Assembly: GCA_018398805.1 (NCBI GenBank)
Contig: JAGFBZ010002028.1
Location: 496,001 to 560,000, forward strand
Length of the DNA stretch: 64,000 bases
Reading direction: 5' to 3'
Source: Hirundichthys speculiger
Lineage: Eukaryota; Chordata; Actinopteri; Beloniformes; Exocoetidae
Shown here: in pieces, positions 48,641 to 59,067 of the stretch
How positions within the stretch are numbered: the first letter of the stretch is position 1
Layout: every line of letters starts with the position of its first letter
The notes under the pieces: generated by a model
The model's database searches: none
What the model was told of the DNA's origin: nothing
What the model saw: only the letters and a program-made list of their open reading frames with translations
Position numbers and translations under genes: made by a program

Positions 48641-51515
48641 ATGGAGGGAACATCCAAAAAAGAAGCTGCAGATGAGTCGACGGTTGCTGCACAGGTTCCT
48701 TTCCTTCACTTGTGCGCCACTTTAGAGAAAATCCAAAAGGCCAAACTCCGTCCAGAAAAATCCAAGATCCTCGGGGATTTCATTGAATCATGGCGGAAAT
48801 TTCATTTTGCCCTCCATAAGGACAACCCAAAAACCACAGACTCCTTCTTTCCTGCTATGCGCCTCATCGTGCCCCCTTTTGAGCGAGAGCGAATGGCATA
48901 TGGCATCAAAGAGAACATGCTAGCCAAGCTGTACATTGACGTGCTAGGGCTCCCAAAGAATGGTGCGGAGGCCAATAAACTGTTGAATTACCGTGCTCCC
49001 ACCACATCCCAAGGAGAAGCTGGAGATTTTGCCAGCATGGCGTACTTTGTGCTGAAGAAACGATGTACCAGCCAAGGAAACCTGAGCATCAAGGAGGTCA
49101 ATGACTTTCTAGACTCGGTGGCTGTCAACAATGCTAGCAAGAAGAAGGATCTCGTGAAAAAAAGTCTTCTGCACCTCATCACCCAAAGCTCCGCTCTCGA
49201 GCAAAAGTGGCTCATTAGAATGATCCTAAAGGACATGAAGCTCGGCATCAGCAAGGAAACCGTTCTCCAGGTCTTCCACCCAGATGCTGCGGAGCTCTAC
49301 AATGTCAACACAGACTTAAACAAGGTTTGCCAGCAGCTGCACAACCCTGCTGTGTCTTTGAGCGAAGTCTCTATCGGACTCTTCTCTGCGTTTAAGCCTA
49401 TGCTGGCGGCTGTAGCTAACATTCGCAACGTGGAGAAGCAGATGGGCAACAGCCCTTTTTACATTCAGACCAAGCTGGACGGGGAGCGTATTCAGCTGCA
49501 CAAAGACGGGGACGTGTACAAGTACTTCAGCCGAAATGCTTTTGAATACACGCAGCAGTTTGGAAGATCGCCACTGGAGGGATCACTCACACCTTACATT
49601 CACAATGTTTTCAAAAGCAACATTGTGAACTGCATCCTTGACGGTGAAATGATGGCGTACAACCCGACGGCGGAGACTTTCATGCAGAAAGGGAGCAAAT
49701 TTGACATAAAGAGGCTGATGGACGACTCGGAGCTGCAGACGTGCTTCTGCGTGTTTGACGTGCTGTTAGTTAACGGCCAGAAGCTCGGCAAAGAGACGCT
49801 GAAGAAGCGCGACGAAATCCTTCAAACTGTTTTCACACCAGTCAAGGGAAGGATACACGTGGTACCAAAGACTGAAGCCAGAACCATGCAGGAGGTGGTC
49901 AGCGCTCTCAATGACGCCATTGACAACAGGGAGGAGGGGATTATGGTGAAGGATCCTTTATCCATCTACAAACCTGACAAACGGGGGGAGGGCTGGCTGA
50001 AGATAAAGCCAGAATACATGGATGGGTTGATGGATGAGCTTGACCTGCTGATCGTCGGCGGCTACTGGGGGAAAGGGAAACGGGGCGGGATGATGTCCCA
50101 CTTCCTATGCGGCATTGCCGAAGCTCCAAAGCCCGGCGCAAAGCCATCAGTTTTCCACTCCTTCTGCCGCATCGGTTCAGGTTACACAATGAAAGAGTTG
50201 TATGACCTCGGCCTGAAGCTCGCCAAGCACTGGAAGGTCTACCGGAAGAAACGACCCGCCAGCGTCCATCCTGTGTGGCACCGAGAAACCAGAAGTCTAC
50301 ATCGAGCCCCGCAACTCCGTCATCGTCCAGGTGAAGGCGGCAGAGATCGTCGGGAGCGACATGTATAAAACCAACTGCACCCTGCGCTTCCCCAGAATCG
50401 AGAAGATCCGGGACGACAAGGACTGGCACCAGTGCATGACGTTGGCCGAGCTGGACCAGTTCCGCAGCAAGGCGTCCGGCAAGCTGGCCTCGCGGCACCT
50501 GCACATCGACAACGACGAGCCACAAAAGAAGAAGCGCAAGGTTCCGGCGAAACAAAAGAAGGTAGTCGGCATCATTGACCACTTCAAGCCCCAAGACCTG
50601 TCCGGTGTTTCCAAGGAGACGGACATGTTTGAGGACGTGGAGTTCTGCGTCATGAATGGCACTGAAGATCACCCCAAGTCTGAGCTGGAAAAGGGAGTGG
50701 CCAGGTAAAAGTGCCTTTTTCTTAACTCAGAAAGTTTTATCTTGATTGGCATTTGATTGCTTTCAGCTCTTTCACCTGTCAAGAGTTTTTTTTTTTTTAA
50801 TTAGTCTGTCAAAAATGAGTGTTTCATGATGTCATTTCCATGTCAGGTGTGGCGGTATTGTGGTTCAAAACCCAGGACGGGACACCTACTGCGTGATCGC
50901 CGGAGTAGAGAACATGCGCGTGAGGAATCTGATTTCATCAAACCAGCACGATGTGGTTTGGGCCTCGTGGCTGCTGGAGTGCCTGGACCAGAAGGAAGTG
51001 GTGCCATGGCAACCTCGCCACATGATCCACATGTCGCCCTCGACCCAGAGCACTTTGCGAAGGAGTACGACAGCTACGGCGACAGCTACTTCGTAGACAC
51101 GGACGAGCAGCAGCTGCAGGAGGTTTTCAGCCGGATCAACAGCACGGAGGCGCCAGCGGCCGTCGACGTCGCGCAGGTGGAGGAGCGCTACGGCTTCGAT
51201 GACCTCACCTCAAGCATGTTCAGACCTTTCACGGCGTACGTGGACGTCTTCGCCACCATCGGAGACCCCAGAACTGCCACACCGGCCGCCTGCCTGGACA
51301 TCAGGGCGTTGGAGTTCCGCTACCATGGAGGAACCGTGGCGGAGACGCTGGAGGAAGGAGTTTCTCATGTCCTCATCGAGGAGGAGGCGAGGCTTCTGGA
51401 TCTGAGGACTCTGAGGCGCCGCTTCACGAAGAAGTTTAAGATCGTGAGAGAAGCGTGGGTGACTGATTCAATCAAAGCAGGTCACCTGATGGATGACGCT
51501 GATTACCTGATGTAA
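48641..51515 (+). CDS. lig4: DNA ligase IV (two frame disruptions)
   Basis: LIG4 joins DNA ends in nuclear non-homologous end joining and V(D)J recombination, as a complex with XRCC4. The ATG at 48641 follows a splice acceptor (TTGCAG, ending 48632) and matches the family start. In order: N-terminal DNA-binding domain; adenylation domain with KLDGER (AMP-accepting Lys near residue 278), [18 protein letters not shown] and [10 protein letters not shown] domain; KKKRKV nuclear-localisation motif (50526-50543); BRCT1; XRCC4-binding linker ([10 protein letters not shown]); BRCT2; TAA at 51513-51515. A 142-bp intron lies at 50705-50846. Two breaks: an extra base at about 50252, after VYRKK, and a missing base at about 51048, in STQ/EHFAKEY. 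Uncorrected, translation stops at 50368, inside the OB domain, losing both BRCTs. The rest is intact, so base-calling or assembly errors are more likely than a decayed pseudogene. Confidence 0.93.
50705..50846 (+). other. lig4: 142-bp intron in lig4 before BRCT1
   Basis: Exon ...GTGGCCAG|GTAAAA and acceptor TCCATGTCAG|GTGTGG. Phase 2: AG plus G gives Arg, then [10 protein letters not shown], matching the GGxIVQNPG start of BRCT1. The mammalian LIG4 coding region is, to my knowledge, uninterrupted. Confidence 0.8.
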
Positions 51516-51995
51516 AATTCCCCGGTGATAACGCATGATTTAGACACTGACGAAAGAAAGATATTTTAATATTTTTAATTAAGTTCTATTAAGACTACTG
51601 ATAAAGGCAGAAAATGTCACTTCTCAGGATTTTGACACAGTGAGATCACTTGTACTTTTAATGAGGGACTAATGATGCTTTTCATTAGTTTTTAATGAAA
51701 TTGTTGTGTTAAAGCAGAAATGTTTTTTTTTTTTTAAAATGAATGAATTAGACTATGAAATAATTAGATTACTTTTGTTTCCTTTCAGACTTAAAGGCAG
51801 GTTTTAAGAGTTTAAGTGCTTCAAATGAAAGGAATCACTGATGACACTGGTGTCAGCAGCTGAAACAGTTTGAACCACGGCTGCATCAGCAGGCCTGACT
51901 GATGTGGGGAAAATATGTAGAGGCCGTTTTTCTGACAAATATTGTGATTGTGTTTTTATTTATGATGATCAAAATAAATTAAATATCTGCTCAGC
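51516..51995 (+). other. lig4: lig4 3' UTR
   Basis: AT-rich sequence after the stop. AATAAA at 51973-51978 is followed by a TTTTGAGCCTGTTTTG stretch, so cleavage near 51990-52000 is plausible. Confidence 0.55.
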
Positions 51996-52529
51996 CTTGC
52001 ATTTTGAGCCTGTTTTGAGGCATTGCTACATTGTTCTGTGAGATAAACAGACGGATGCTGTTTTTAGGCAGCTGTTCAGTTAAGTCGTCAATGATCTTCA
52101 TTCATTCAGTGTAAAATTCTTCAGGGGTAATTTAACTAAAATGCTCGTGAAAGGAAATTTCATCTTGTCAAGAAGTCTGATGAGGTTTTCAAACCCATAT
52201 TTAGTCACTTTTGATAGCGTGTTTCTCGCCAAGAACTAGTCTGGTTGTTGGACATAATCTTGTGGTTTTGGTGCTAAAAATAAGAGTATATCCTTGTTGC
52301 TAATTTCAACTGCAAAGTATAATTGGATCATGTGGTTTTGTACAGGTGGTGTGACCCAGATATGTGCCTTCTCTACTGATTTCTGAAGCTTTTTTTTTCT
52401 TCACGTCAAATGGTTCCAATATGCCATCGTACACCAGATGATGTGATATTCTGACTTATTTTTTTTTAAATCAAGAAGCACTGTATCCTACATTTCCCAT
52501 CATGCCACTGAAAATTTGAATTTACCAAC

Positions 52530-52625
52530 CTGTTTATCCGCTTCAGTCAAATTCGGGGTCACGGGGGGGTCTGCTGGATCGCATCCCAGCTATTGACGGG
52601 CAGGTCCCCGGTCCAGACGTCACCC
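52530..52625 (+). repeat. Common fish dispersed-repeat fragment
   Basis: Blocks ATCCGCTTCAGTCAAATTCG, GGGTCACGGGGGGGTCTGCT and ATCCCAGCTATTGACGGGC are in the order of a widespread teleost repeat. Both ends are lost. Confidence 0.5.
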
Positions 52626-52979
52626 AACAGCTAACTTCTATGTTTACCACAATACCTGTAAATATCGTCTGTGCTTCAAAATGCAGGAATCACCTGTGAC
52701 CAGGGCCAAACATTTTTGCTGAAACTGGGCGTAACACTGAAGAAGCGTCTGGTCTTTGCCTCAGTTCTTCAGGCTTGTGCTCCAGTCGGCAGGAAGAGGC
52801 CCAGAGACTCCACAGGGGTCCGTTAAAAGTGGCTCAGCTCGAGGCCTCCCAACAAAGACGTGGCCATGTTTTCCCGTCTTCAGAAATGTCACCCGTGCGT
52901 CTCGGGACTCAGTCATATGTTGTAACCTTCATCAGCCATTGTCTCTGGGGTGCGGGGATGCTGCCTGCGGCGCCCTGGG

Positions 52980-52996
52980 CATTGTTGTGTGCAAAT
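52980..52996 (+). promoter_or_regulatory. SOX-POU-like composite motif
   Basis: CATTGTT is followed two bases later by GTGCAAAT, one mismatch from the octamer ATGCAAAT. Such SOX/POU pairs mark neural and pluripotency enhancers. This is a motif match only. Confidence 0.3.
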
Positions 52997-53330
52997 GCCG
53001 CATGAATACATTTTCAAAGTGAAAGTGATGGGGTACGTGTCGCTCATCATATAGCGTGAATAATGGGTCTTCTTGACATGGTCCCTCTGAGATATGCGCT
53101 TTTATTTTTCCATTATTGTTCAATCAACTATTGAGACAGTCCTTCAATTTAGACTTTTTTTTTTTCGTTTTTCTTGGCATAGTGTTCAAAAAAAAAGTTC
53201 AAAAGTGTGAAACAAAAAGGGTGTTCATTAGTGCTTATTGAATATTATTTGGCCCAGTAAGCAGTCTAACCTGTCGCCCACTCTGCACTATTTCTAGGAG
53301 ATCTACAGTGAGCATTTGACTGACAGGCTT

Positions 53331-53664
53331 TAATTAGAGGTACTCAACCGGTGCTTATTCCCGCGTGAGCGTGAAGTCTTGACAAGCCCAACTGTTGGGG
53401 CCTCTGAAAGGACTCGCAGGAGCAGATGATCAGTCAGATCTGGAGATGGAAAGCTAACATTGCAGGAATACCGGCCCTAATGGGATAAAAAGCTCTAATT
53501 AGACTGGCTGGAGCTGTTGGAGAGCTGGAACCGGCGAGCACACTGGACATGAGAACAAACAAATGGCTTGCAGCCCGCGGACAAGCAGCAGCAGCAGCAG
53601 CATGCTCTCAGCTGAACTAGACCTGCGGAGATTAGCTGCAGGGAAGTTCATCTGCAGCAATTAG
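53331..53664. promoter_or_regulatory. Cluster of homeodomain core motifs; candidate enhancer
   Basis: TAATTAG at 53331-53337 and 53496-53502 and CAATTAG at 53658-53664 lie in balanced-composition sequence without repeat hallmarks, between lig4 and the neuronal gene nalf1. A short CAG run sits near 53588. Conservation was not testable. Confidence 0.3.
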
Positions 53665-53814
53665 CAAGCGCCCCTCCGTAAAAGTATAAGAGATAAACGA
53701 CTACACTTGAAACCTGAGTCTCCCTCCTCTTTTCTTTTTAATCAGTTTCTCAATTTTAACGTAAATCGATTCTTTCATCAATCTGTGAAACCATCTGTTA
53801 TCTATGTATACAAT

Positions 53815-53960
53815 AGCAACTTCTTTCAGCTTTTCCCGCTTCAGGGTCACCACAGCAGATCTCCTTCCTGACACAACCCTTCCAGACCTGGGGACTGGTG
53901 AAGTTTGGGACCCTTTAGTAGCTGGGTTGTTGCTGCTGGGGCGATTTGGGGGTGTAATGA
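53815..53960 (+). repeat. Common fish dispersed-repeat fragment
   Basis: TTTCAGCTTTTCCCGCTTCA, GGGTCACCACAGCAGATC and CCTTCCAGACCTGGGGACTG are blocks of a widespread teleost repeat, here truncated. Confidence 0.5.
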
Positions 53961-54099
53961 CCTACCAACTGTCACTTTGGGGATTGATTCAACACCACCT
54001 ACATTACTGTCATCAAAATAACGTATTTAATCCTTGAGTTGTAGACGGATCACGGATGCTAGCTGTCCTGTTGTGCCTTTGTGGACTTCTGTAGTTTCT

Positions 54100-55045
54100 T
54101 GTTTGAAAGGGTGAACCTGTTGTTTTGTTTTTTTTTAATGGTGGGCCCTCTATGTACTCTTCGGCATTGATGGAGCCTTTCCAGATGTTTCAGCTGGGCA
54201 CTCCATAGACACTAATGCAACCCCATACCATCAACAGAACTTTGAACCGTCTGCTGATAACAAGCTGGATGGTTCCTCTCCTCTTTAGTCTGCATGGTTT
54301 TCAAAAGAATTTCAAATTTTTACTCCATTTTGCCTCAGACTATTTTAGATGAGTCTTGGCCCAGGGGAGGCGGTGGCATATCTGGATCATGTTTCACATA
54401 CGACTTCTTCATTGCATGAAACAGCTTTAACTTGCATTTGTGGACTGCACGGCCAGCTGGAAGTGTTCCTGAGTCCACGCAGAGCTGTCCGGTTGGAGAA
54501 TCCTGCCCTCTTTTTAATGTCGTTCCTGAAAAATCAACACGCATCCAGTGTTGACCTTCGGCGTTGCCTCTTGCACACAGACACTCCTCCTGATTCTGCT
54601 GGGATCTTCAAACTCTTTTTCTGAAACTGTTCCACAACTTCCAGACACACAGTTTGTCACAGATTGGTGAACTCTGCCCATGCCCTATCAAAGCTGCTCT
54701 GCCTCTCCGAGATGCTCCTTTCATATCCAGTCATGTTACTGACCTGTTGACAATTTACCTAATTAGTTGTCAAATGCTCCTCCTACTTGTTTTTTGATTT
54801 ATGCTAATTACCTTTCCAGCATTTTGTTCCCTCTGTTCCAACTTTTTTTCAGATGTCTTGCTGTCATCAAAGTCAAAATGAGCGAACATTTTCTATGAAA
54901 CGGTAAAATGTCTCAGTTTCAACATCTGATATGTTCATTATGTTTTATTGCAGATAAAATATGTCTTTATGAGATCTGCAAATCATTGCATTCTGATTTT
55001 ATTTACATTTCACACATAGTCCCAATTTATTTGGAATGGAGGTTT
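54100..55045 (-). mobile_element. Decayed class II DNA transposon remnant
   Basis: Blocks such as TTTAACTTGCATTTGTGGAC, AACTCTGCCCATGCC, GTCAAAATGAGCGAACATTT, TGCAAATCATTGCATTCTG and a CCCAATTTATTTGGAATGG end correspond to an abundant teleost cut-and-paste element read on the minus strand. Only short, broken transposase frames remain. Family not resolved. Confidence 0.5.
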
Positions 55046-55979
55046 TAAAATGCCATCTCAACAGCTACTGATACTTCATATAATTTGATGGCACAGGTTT
55101 GCTTGATGGTTCAGTAGTGAGGTTTATAGTTTTTGTGTAATTATGTCAATACTGTAAAGCAATAAAGTGATAAGTAAAGCAATAACTGTACAGCTAAATA
55201 CACAAATAAGCTAGATGAGTCAAGATGTAATACAGCTTGCTGTTGGAAAATTACAAAATAAAACTATTTTCACGGACTCCTCTCAACCACTCAGTGTGTT
55301 CTTATGTGTACTTTCTTTTTACATTTTTGTTTTATTTTGAGCATCTTTTTTTTTTACTGAATTTGTTCTCACATATATGTAAATTCTAAAATCGGAAAAT
55401 ATTTTAACGAGTGGTTTCAGAAGCTTCAAATCTGAAGGTAAATTTCTGTGTTTGTGGTAAATTTTTAACACAGTCTCAGACTTGATGCGCCCTTGAACAG
55501 AGATGCAGCGGTGCGCGGTGCGCGCGCATAACGTCAGAGCGGGAGAAGTGTCGTCAAGTGGAAGACATTAAGGAGGATGACACCGGATATGTGGCGGCAT
55601 GGCTTTCAAAATAAAACGCAATTTTGAAAATAATAAAATTGACATGGAACATCACTTTGTTCTGCTAAGAGTAACATGATTTTCATGTTGTTTGTGTGTT
55701 TCATTTGTACAGAAGTTAGAATGTCTGAACTTATAAATCGGCAGATTCAGCTGGAACACCCCTTGAATTCCAACTTGGATAGTCTGAGAAATGATGCATT
55801 CTGTTTGTTTTGGAAATGGGAACTCGGGATGATGTGACACACTCACTGACCGGGTTAAAATTACGAAGTAGGAAAAAAGAACATTTCGAAAAAGACTAGC
55901 TGTCGGCATTATTAACTATACTAAATCGTAACAATGCTATGCATTGTTTTGCCCATACAGAATGCATAGCAACACGTCT

Positions 55980-56100
55980 ACTTTATTTATTTATATACTT
56001 TATTTAACCTGGTAAGAGTCTCATTGAGATTAAAATCTCTTTTTCAAGAGGGACCTGGCCAAACTACTGATGTTAAAACAACAACAACAAAACAATAAAT
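55980..56100 (+). repeat. Common fish dispersed-repeat fragment
   Basis: TTTATTTAACCTGGTAAGAG, TCTCATTGAGATTAAAATCT and TTTTTCAAGAGGGACCTGGC are in the order of a widespread teleost repeat, followed by a CAA run. Confidence 0.55.
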
Positions 56101-56309
56101 ATTTTTATGTTTAAGTCTAATTGTTGTGTTCATGTGAGTAGTCACCATATTGGGTTCTGAAGGGCAGATGAAGATATTTTGACTTTTTGAGTTCAAATCA
56201 CAACTTCAGGGGGCGTTCCAGTTGAAATTTCCAACTTGGAATTTATAAATTGTGTCTTCCAATTACAAATTGAAAATGCTATAAACTAACCAACCCTAAC
56301 TTCTGAATC

Positions 56310-58435
56310 CAACATGGCCACTGGCATCAACAAAGTGAGCAGCTCCTTTTTACTGTTTATAATAGTTCTGCTTTGTTTTATCCTCATTAACTTAGACGTA
56401 CACATAATACTGTTAGTTTTTAATCAGTGGATGTGTTTCCACTGTTTTTTTTTATGAGCTAAGGGTACAGCATTTATGAATTTGTAGGCTATTGTTAAAA
56501 CTTGCAGTAGTGAGGCGAGTACAATGTTTGGAAAGGTTGATTTTTTTGCATTTGCAAGTGGAACATGGTCAACTTTCGAACTCAGTAAATGGAGCACAAC
56601 AAGAAACCTCACCCACCTGACATCAGAATCTAACATGGCTGCTAACAAAGTAAACAGCTAATTTTTCTATTCATAGCAATATTTTATTCACATTAAATCA
56701 GATTCACACACAGTACTGTTAGCTTTTTATTAGTCGATGTATTTCCATGCTGTTTAGCTTCATGCTGCGTACGGCAATGATCTGAATTAGCACTGCTAGC
56801 ACAAGCTAGCTGTGAGAATGTTGGTCTGAATATTCGGAAAGATTGATTTTCCAAATGTTCAAGTGCATTGCAGTGAACTTGGAAGTGATGTCATTCCCAG
56901 TTCGAACCTTTTAAATAAATGGAGCCCACCATAAAATTAGCATGGCAGCTTCTGGTGTCAACAGAGTAAATAGCTAATTTTTCTGTTCCTAGCAATATTT
57001 TATTCACATTAAATCAGATTCACACACAGTACTGTTAGCTTTGTTAGTTGATGTATTTTCATGCTGTTTAGCTTCATGCTGCGTACTGCAATGATCTGAA
57101 TTAGCACTGCTAGCACAAGCTAGCTGTGACAATGTTAGTTCCAATGTTCGAAAAGATTAATTTTCCAAATGCTTCAAGTGCAATGCAGTTGAACTTGGAA
57201 GTGATGTCATTCCCTGTTCGAACTTCTTAAAATATGGAGCACACCATAAAATCAGCATGGCTGCTTCTGGTGTCAACAAAGTAAATAGCTAATTTTTCTG
57301 TTCATAGCAATATTTTATTCACATTAAATCAAATGCACACACAGTACTGTTAGCTTTTTATTAGTTGATGTATTTCCATGCTGTTTAGCTTCATGCGGCG
57401 TACTGCAATGATCTGAATTAGCACTGCTAGCACAAGCTAGCTGTGACAATGTTATTCCAATGTTCGAAAAGATTAATTTTCCAACTGTTCAAGTGCAATG
57501 CAGTGAACTTGGAAGTGATGTCATTCCCTGTTCGAACTTCTTAAAATATGGCACACACCATAAAATCAGCATGGCAGCTTCTGGTGTCAACAAAGTAAAT
57601 AGCTAATTTTTCTCTTCCTAGCAATATTTTAGTCACATTAAATCAGATTCACACATGATACTGTTAGCTTTGTTAGTTGATGTATTTCCATGCTGTTTAG
57701 CTTCATGCTGCGTACTGCAATGTTCTGAATTAGCACTACTAGCACAAGCTAGCTGTGACAATGTTAGTCCAATGTTCAGAAAGATTAATTTTCCAACTGT
57801 TCAAGCGCAATGCAGTGAATTTGGAATTGATGTCATTCCCAGTTTGAACTTCTTAAATAAATGGAGCGCACCATAAAATTAGCATGACTGCTTCTGGTGT
57901 CAACAAAGTAAACAGCTAATTTTTCTGTTCCTAGCAATATTTTATCCACATTAAATCAGATTCACACACGGAACTGTTAGCTTTGTTAGTTGATATATTT
58001 CCATGCTGTTTAGCTTCATGCTGTGTACTACAATTATCTGTATTAGCACTGCTAGCACAAGCTAGCTGTGACAATGTTAGTCTAATGTTCGGAAAGATTA
58101 ATTTTCCAACTGTTCAAGCGCAATGCAGTGAACTTGGAAGTGATGTTATTCCCTGTTCGAACTTTTTAAATAAATAGAGCACACCATAAAATCAGCATGG
58201 CAGCTTCTGGTGTCAACAAAGTAAATAGCTAATTTTACTGTTTGTAGCAAGTCTGTCTTATTTTGTTCACATTAAATCAGACAGACACATATTTCTGTAG
58301 GTTTTTAATGAGTAGGTATGTTGTTATACTGTTTGTATGAGCTCAGTATTGTAGAGTATAATCTGTATTGCTAACGTTGCTAGTAGTGGTCAGTCCAACG
58401 GTCAGCTCAGTGTGACGTCATTCTGACTTCACAGG
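56310..58435 (+). repeat. Satellite array, ~313-bp unit, six to seven copies
   Basis: The landmark CATGCTGCGTAC (or a one-base variant) starts at 56761, 57075, 57392, 57704 and 58017, giving periods of 314, 317, 312 and 313 bp. Each unit contains TAGCATGGCAGCTTCTGGTG, TTAGCACTGCTAGCACAAGC and AAGTGATGTCATTCCC. The central five units are highly alike, while the first (56310-56625) and last (58190-58430) are clearly diverged. Short open frames inside the units are chance. Confidence 0.93.
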
Positions 58436-58588
58436 TGAATGAAACGGACCGTCACTGGCATCTTGGCAGAAATAAAGTCTGAAGTCAGCGACGCACTTAT
58501 TTTGAACCGAACAACCGGAAGCGCCGCTGCGTGTCGTCGCCGCTTTACCGCGGCTTCCCGCAAACACACACACCGTCTCTCGGCGAAC

Positions 58589-58603
58589 ATGGCGGCAACT
58601 TGA
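58589..58603 (+). other. Upstream ORF 1 (4 codons), nalf1 5' UTR
   Basis: ATG within the YY1-like site, followed by three codons and TGA. It matters only if transcription starts upstream. Confidence 0.35.
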
Positions 58604-58699
58604 TCGCGGCAGCGAGATGAAGACGGCGAGGGTTTGAAAAAGGAAAGAGGGGGGTGGGGGGCTGTTTCAGGCTGCGACTCAAAGACGGACTCTTTCGCC

Positions 58700-58756
58700 A
58701 TGTTGGAAGACGACAGCGCCCTTGTCCCTGCACGACCGAGGCCGGGGGAAACGTAA
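58700..58756 (+). other. Upstream ORF 2 (18 codons plus stop)
   Basis: Begins in the context CGCCATGT and ends TAA at 58754-58756, in the probable 5' UTR. Confidence 0.4.
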
Positions 58757-58804
58757 GCGCGTCGGTGAGTGGTTCCTCTTAACGGGGGTCGAGGCTGCGC
58801 AGAG

Positions 58805-58836
58805 GAGCGGAGCGGCGCGGCGCGGCGCGGCGCGGA
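58805..58836. repeat. GGCGC short tandem repeat in the CpG island
   Basis: GCGGAGCGGCGCGGCGCGGC type repetition of a five-base unit. Confidence 0.8.
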
Positions 58837-58864
58837 GCTCAGGGCGGCTTCACCGGTCTAAGCC

Positions 58865-58930
58865 ATGGAGGATGCGGCCCGTCTGATTTCCCACCCGGCC
58901 CACGCTCATTTCGGTGGGAATAACCGCTGA
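58865..58930 (+). other. Upstream ORF 3 (21 codons plus stop), strong start context
   Basis: AAGCCATGG is close to an optimal vertebrate start context. It ends TGA at 58928-58930, 137 bases before the nalf1 ATG, so it could dampen or gate nalf1 translation. Confidence 0.45.
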
Positions 58931-59067
58931 TCGCGCGCGCAGGGCGAGCCGGGACAGCCCCACCACCAACCTTACACTCGCTGGGGAGGAAAACGCGACG
59001 CGCTCCCGACGTCAATGACTGTTGCGGCAGAGGAGCCCCCACGGTGGAGTCGGCCGGTTCCCAAAAT

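Larger units (their letters stand above)
51996..56309. other. Intergenic stretch between lig4 and the nalf1-proximal satellite
   Basis: No exon supported. It holds a possible enhancer-like region (52.9-53.7 kb), fragments of common fish repeats (52530-52625, 53815-53960, 55980-56100) and a decayed DNA transposon (about 54100-55045). The part from 55.1 to 55.95 kb is AT-rich with nothing recognised apart from a GCGCGC patch at 55510-55530. Confidence 0.6.
58436..58770 (+). promoter_or_regulatory. nalf1: CpG-rich promoter and 5' UTR start of nalf1
   Basis: GC content rises sharply right after the satellite. An ETS-type site ACCGGAAGC-like (58514-58522) and a YY1-type site AACATGGCGGC (58586-58596) are spaced as in TATA-less promoters, where YY1 often sits just downstream of the start. 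A perfect donor-like GTGAGT at 58765 might allow 5' UTR splicing. Confidence 0.55.

Noticed and set aside
49941..50672. 243-codon minus-strand frame inside lig4
   Set aside because: Antisense shadow of the conserved ligase sequence.
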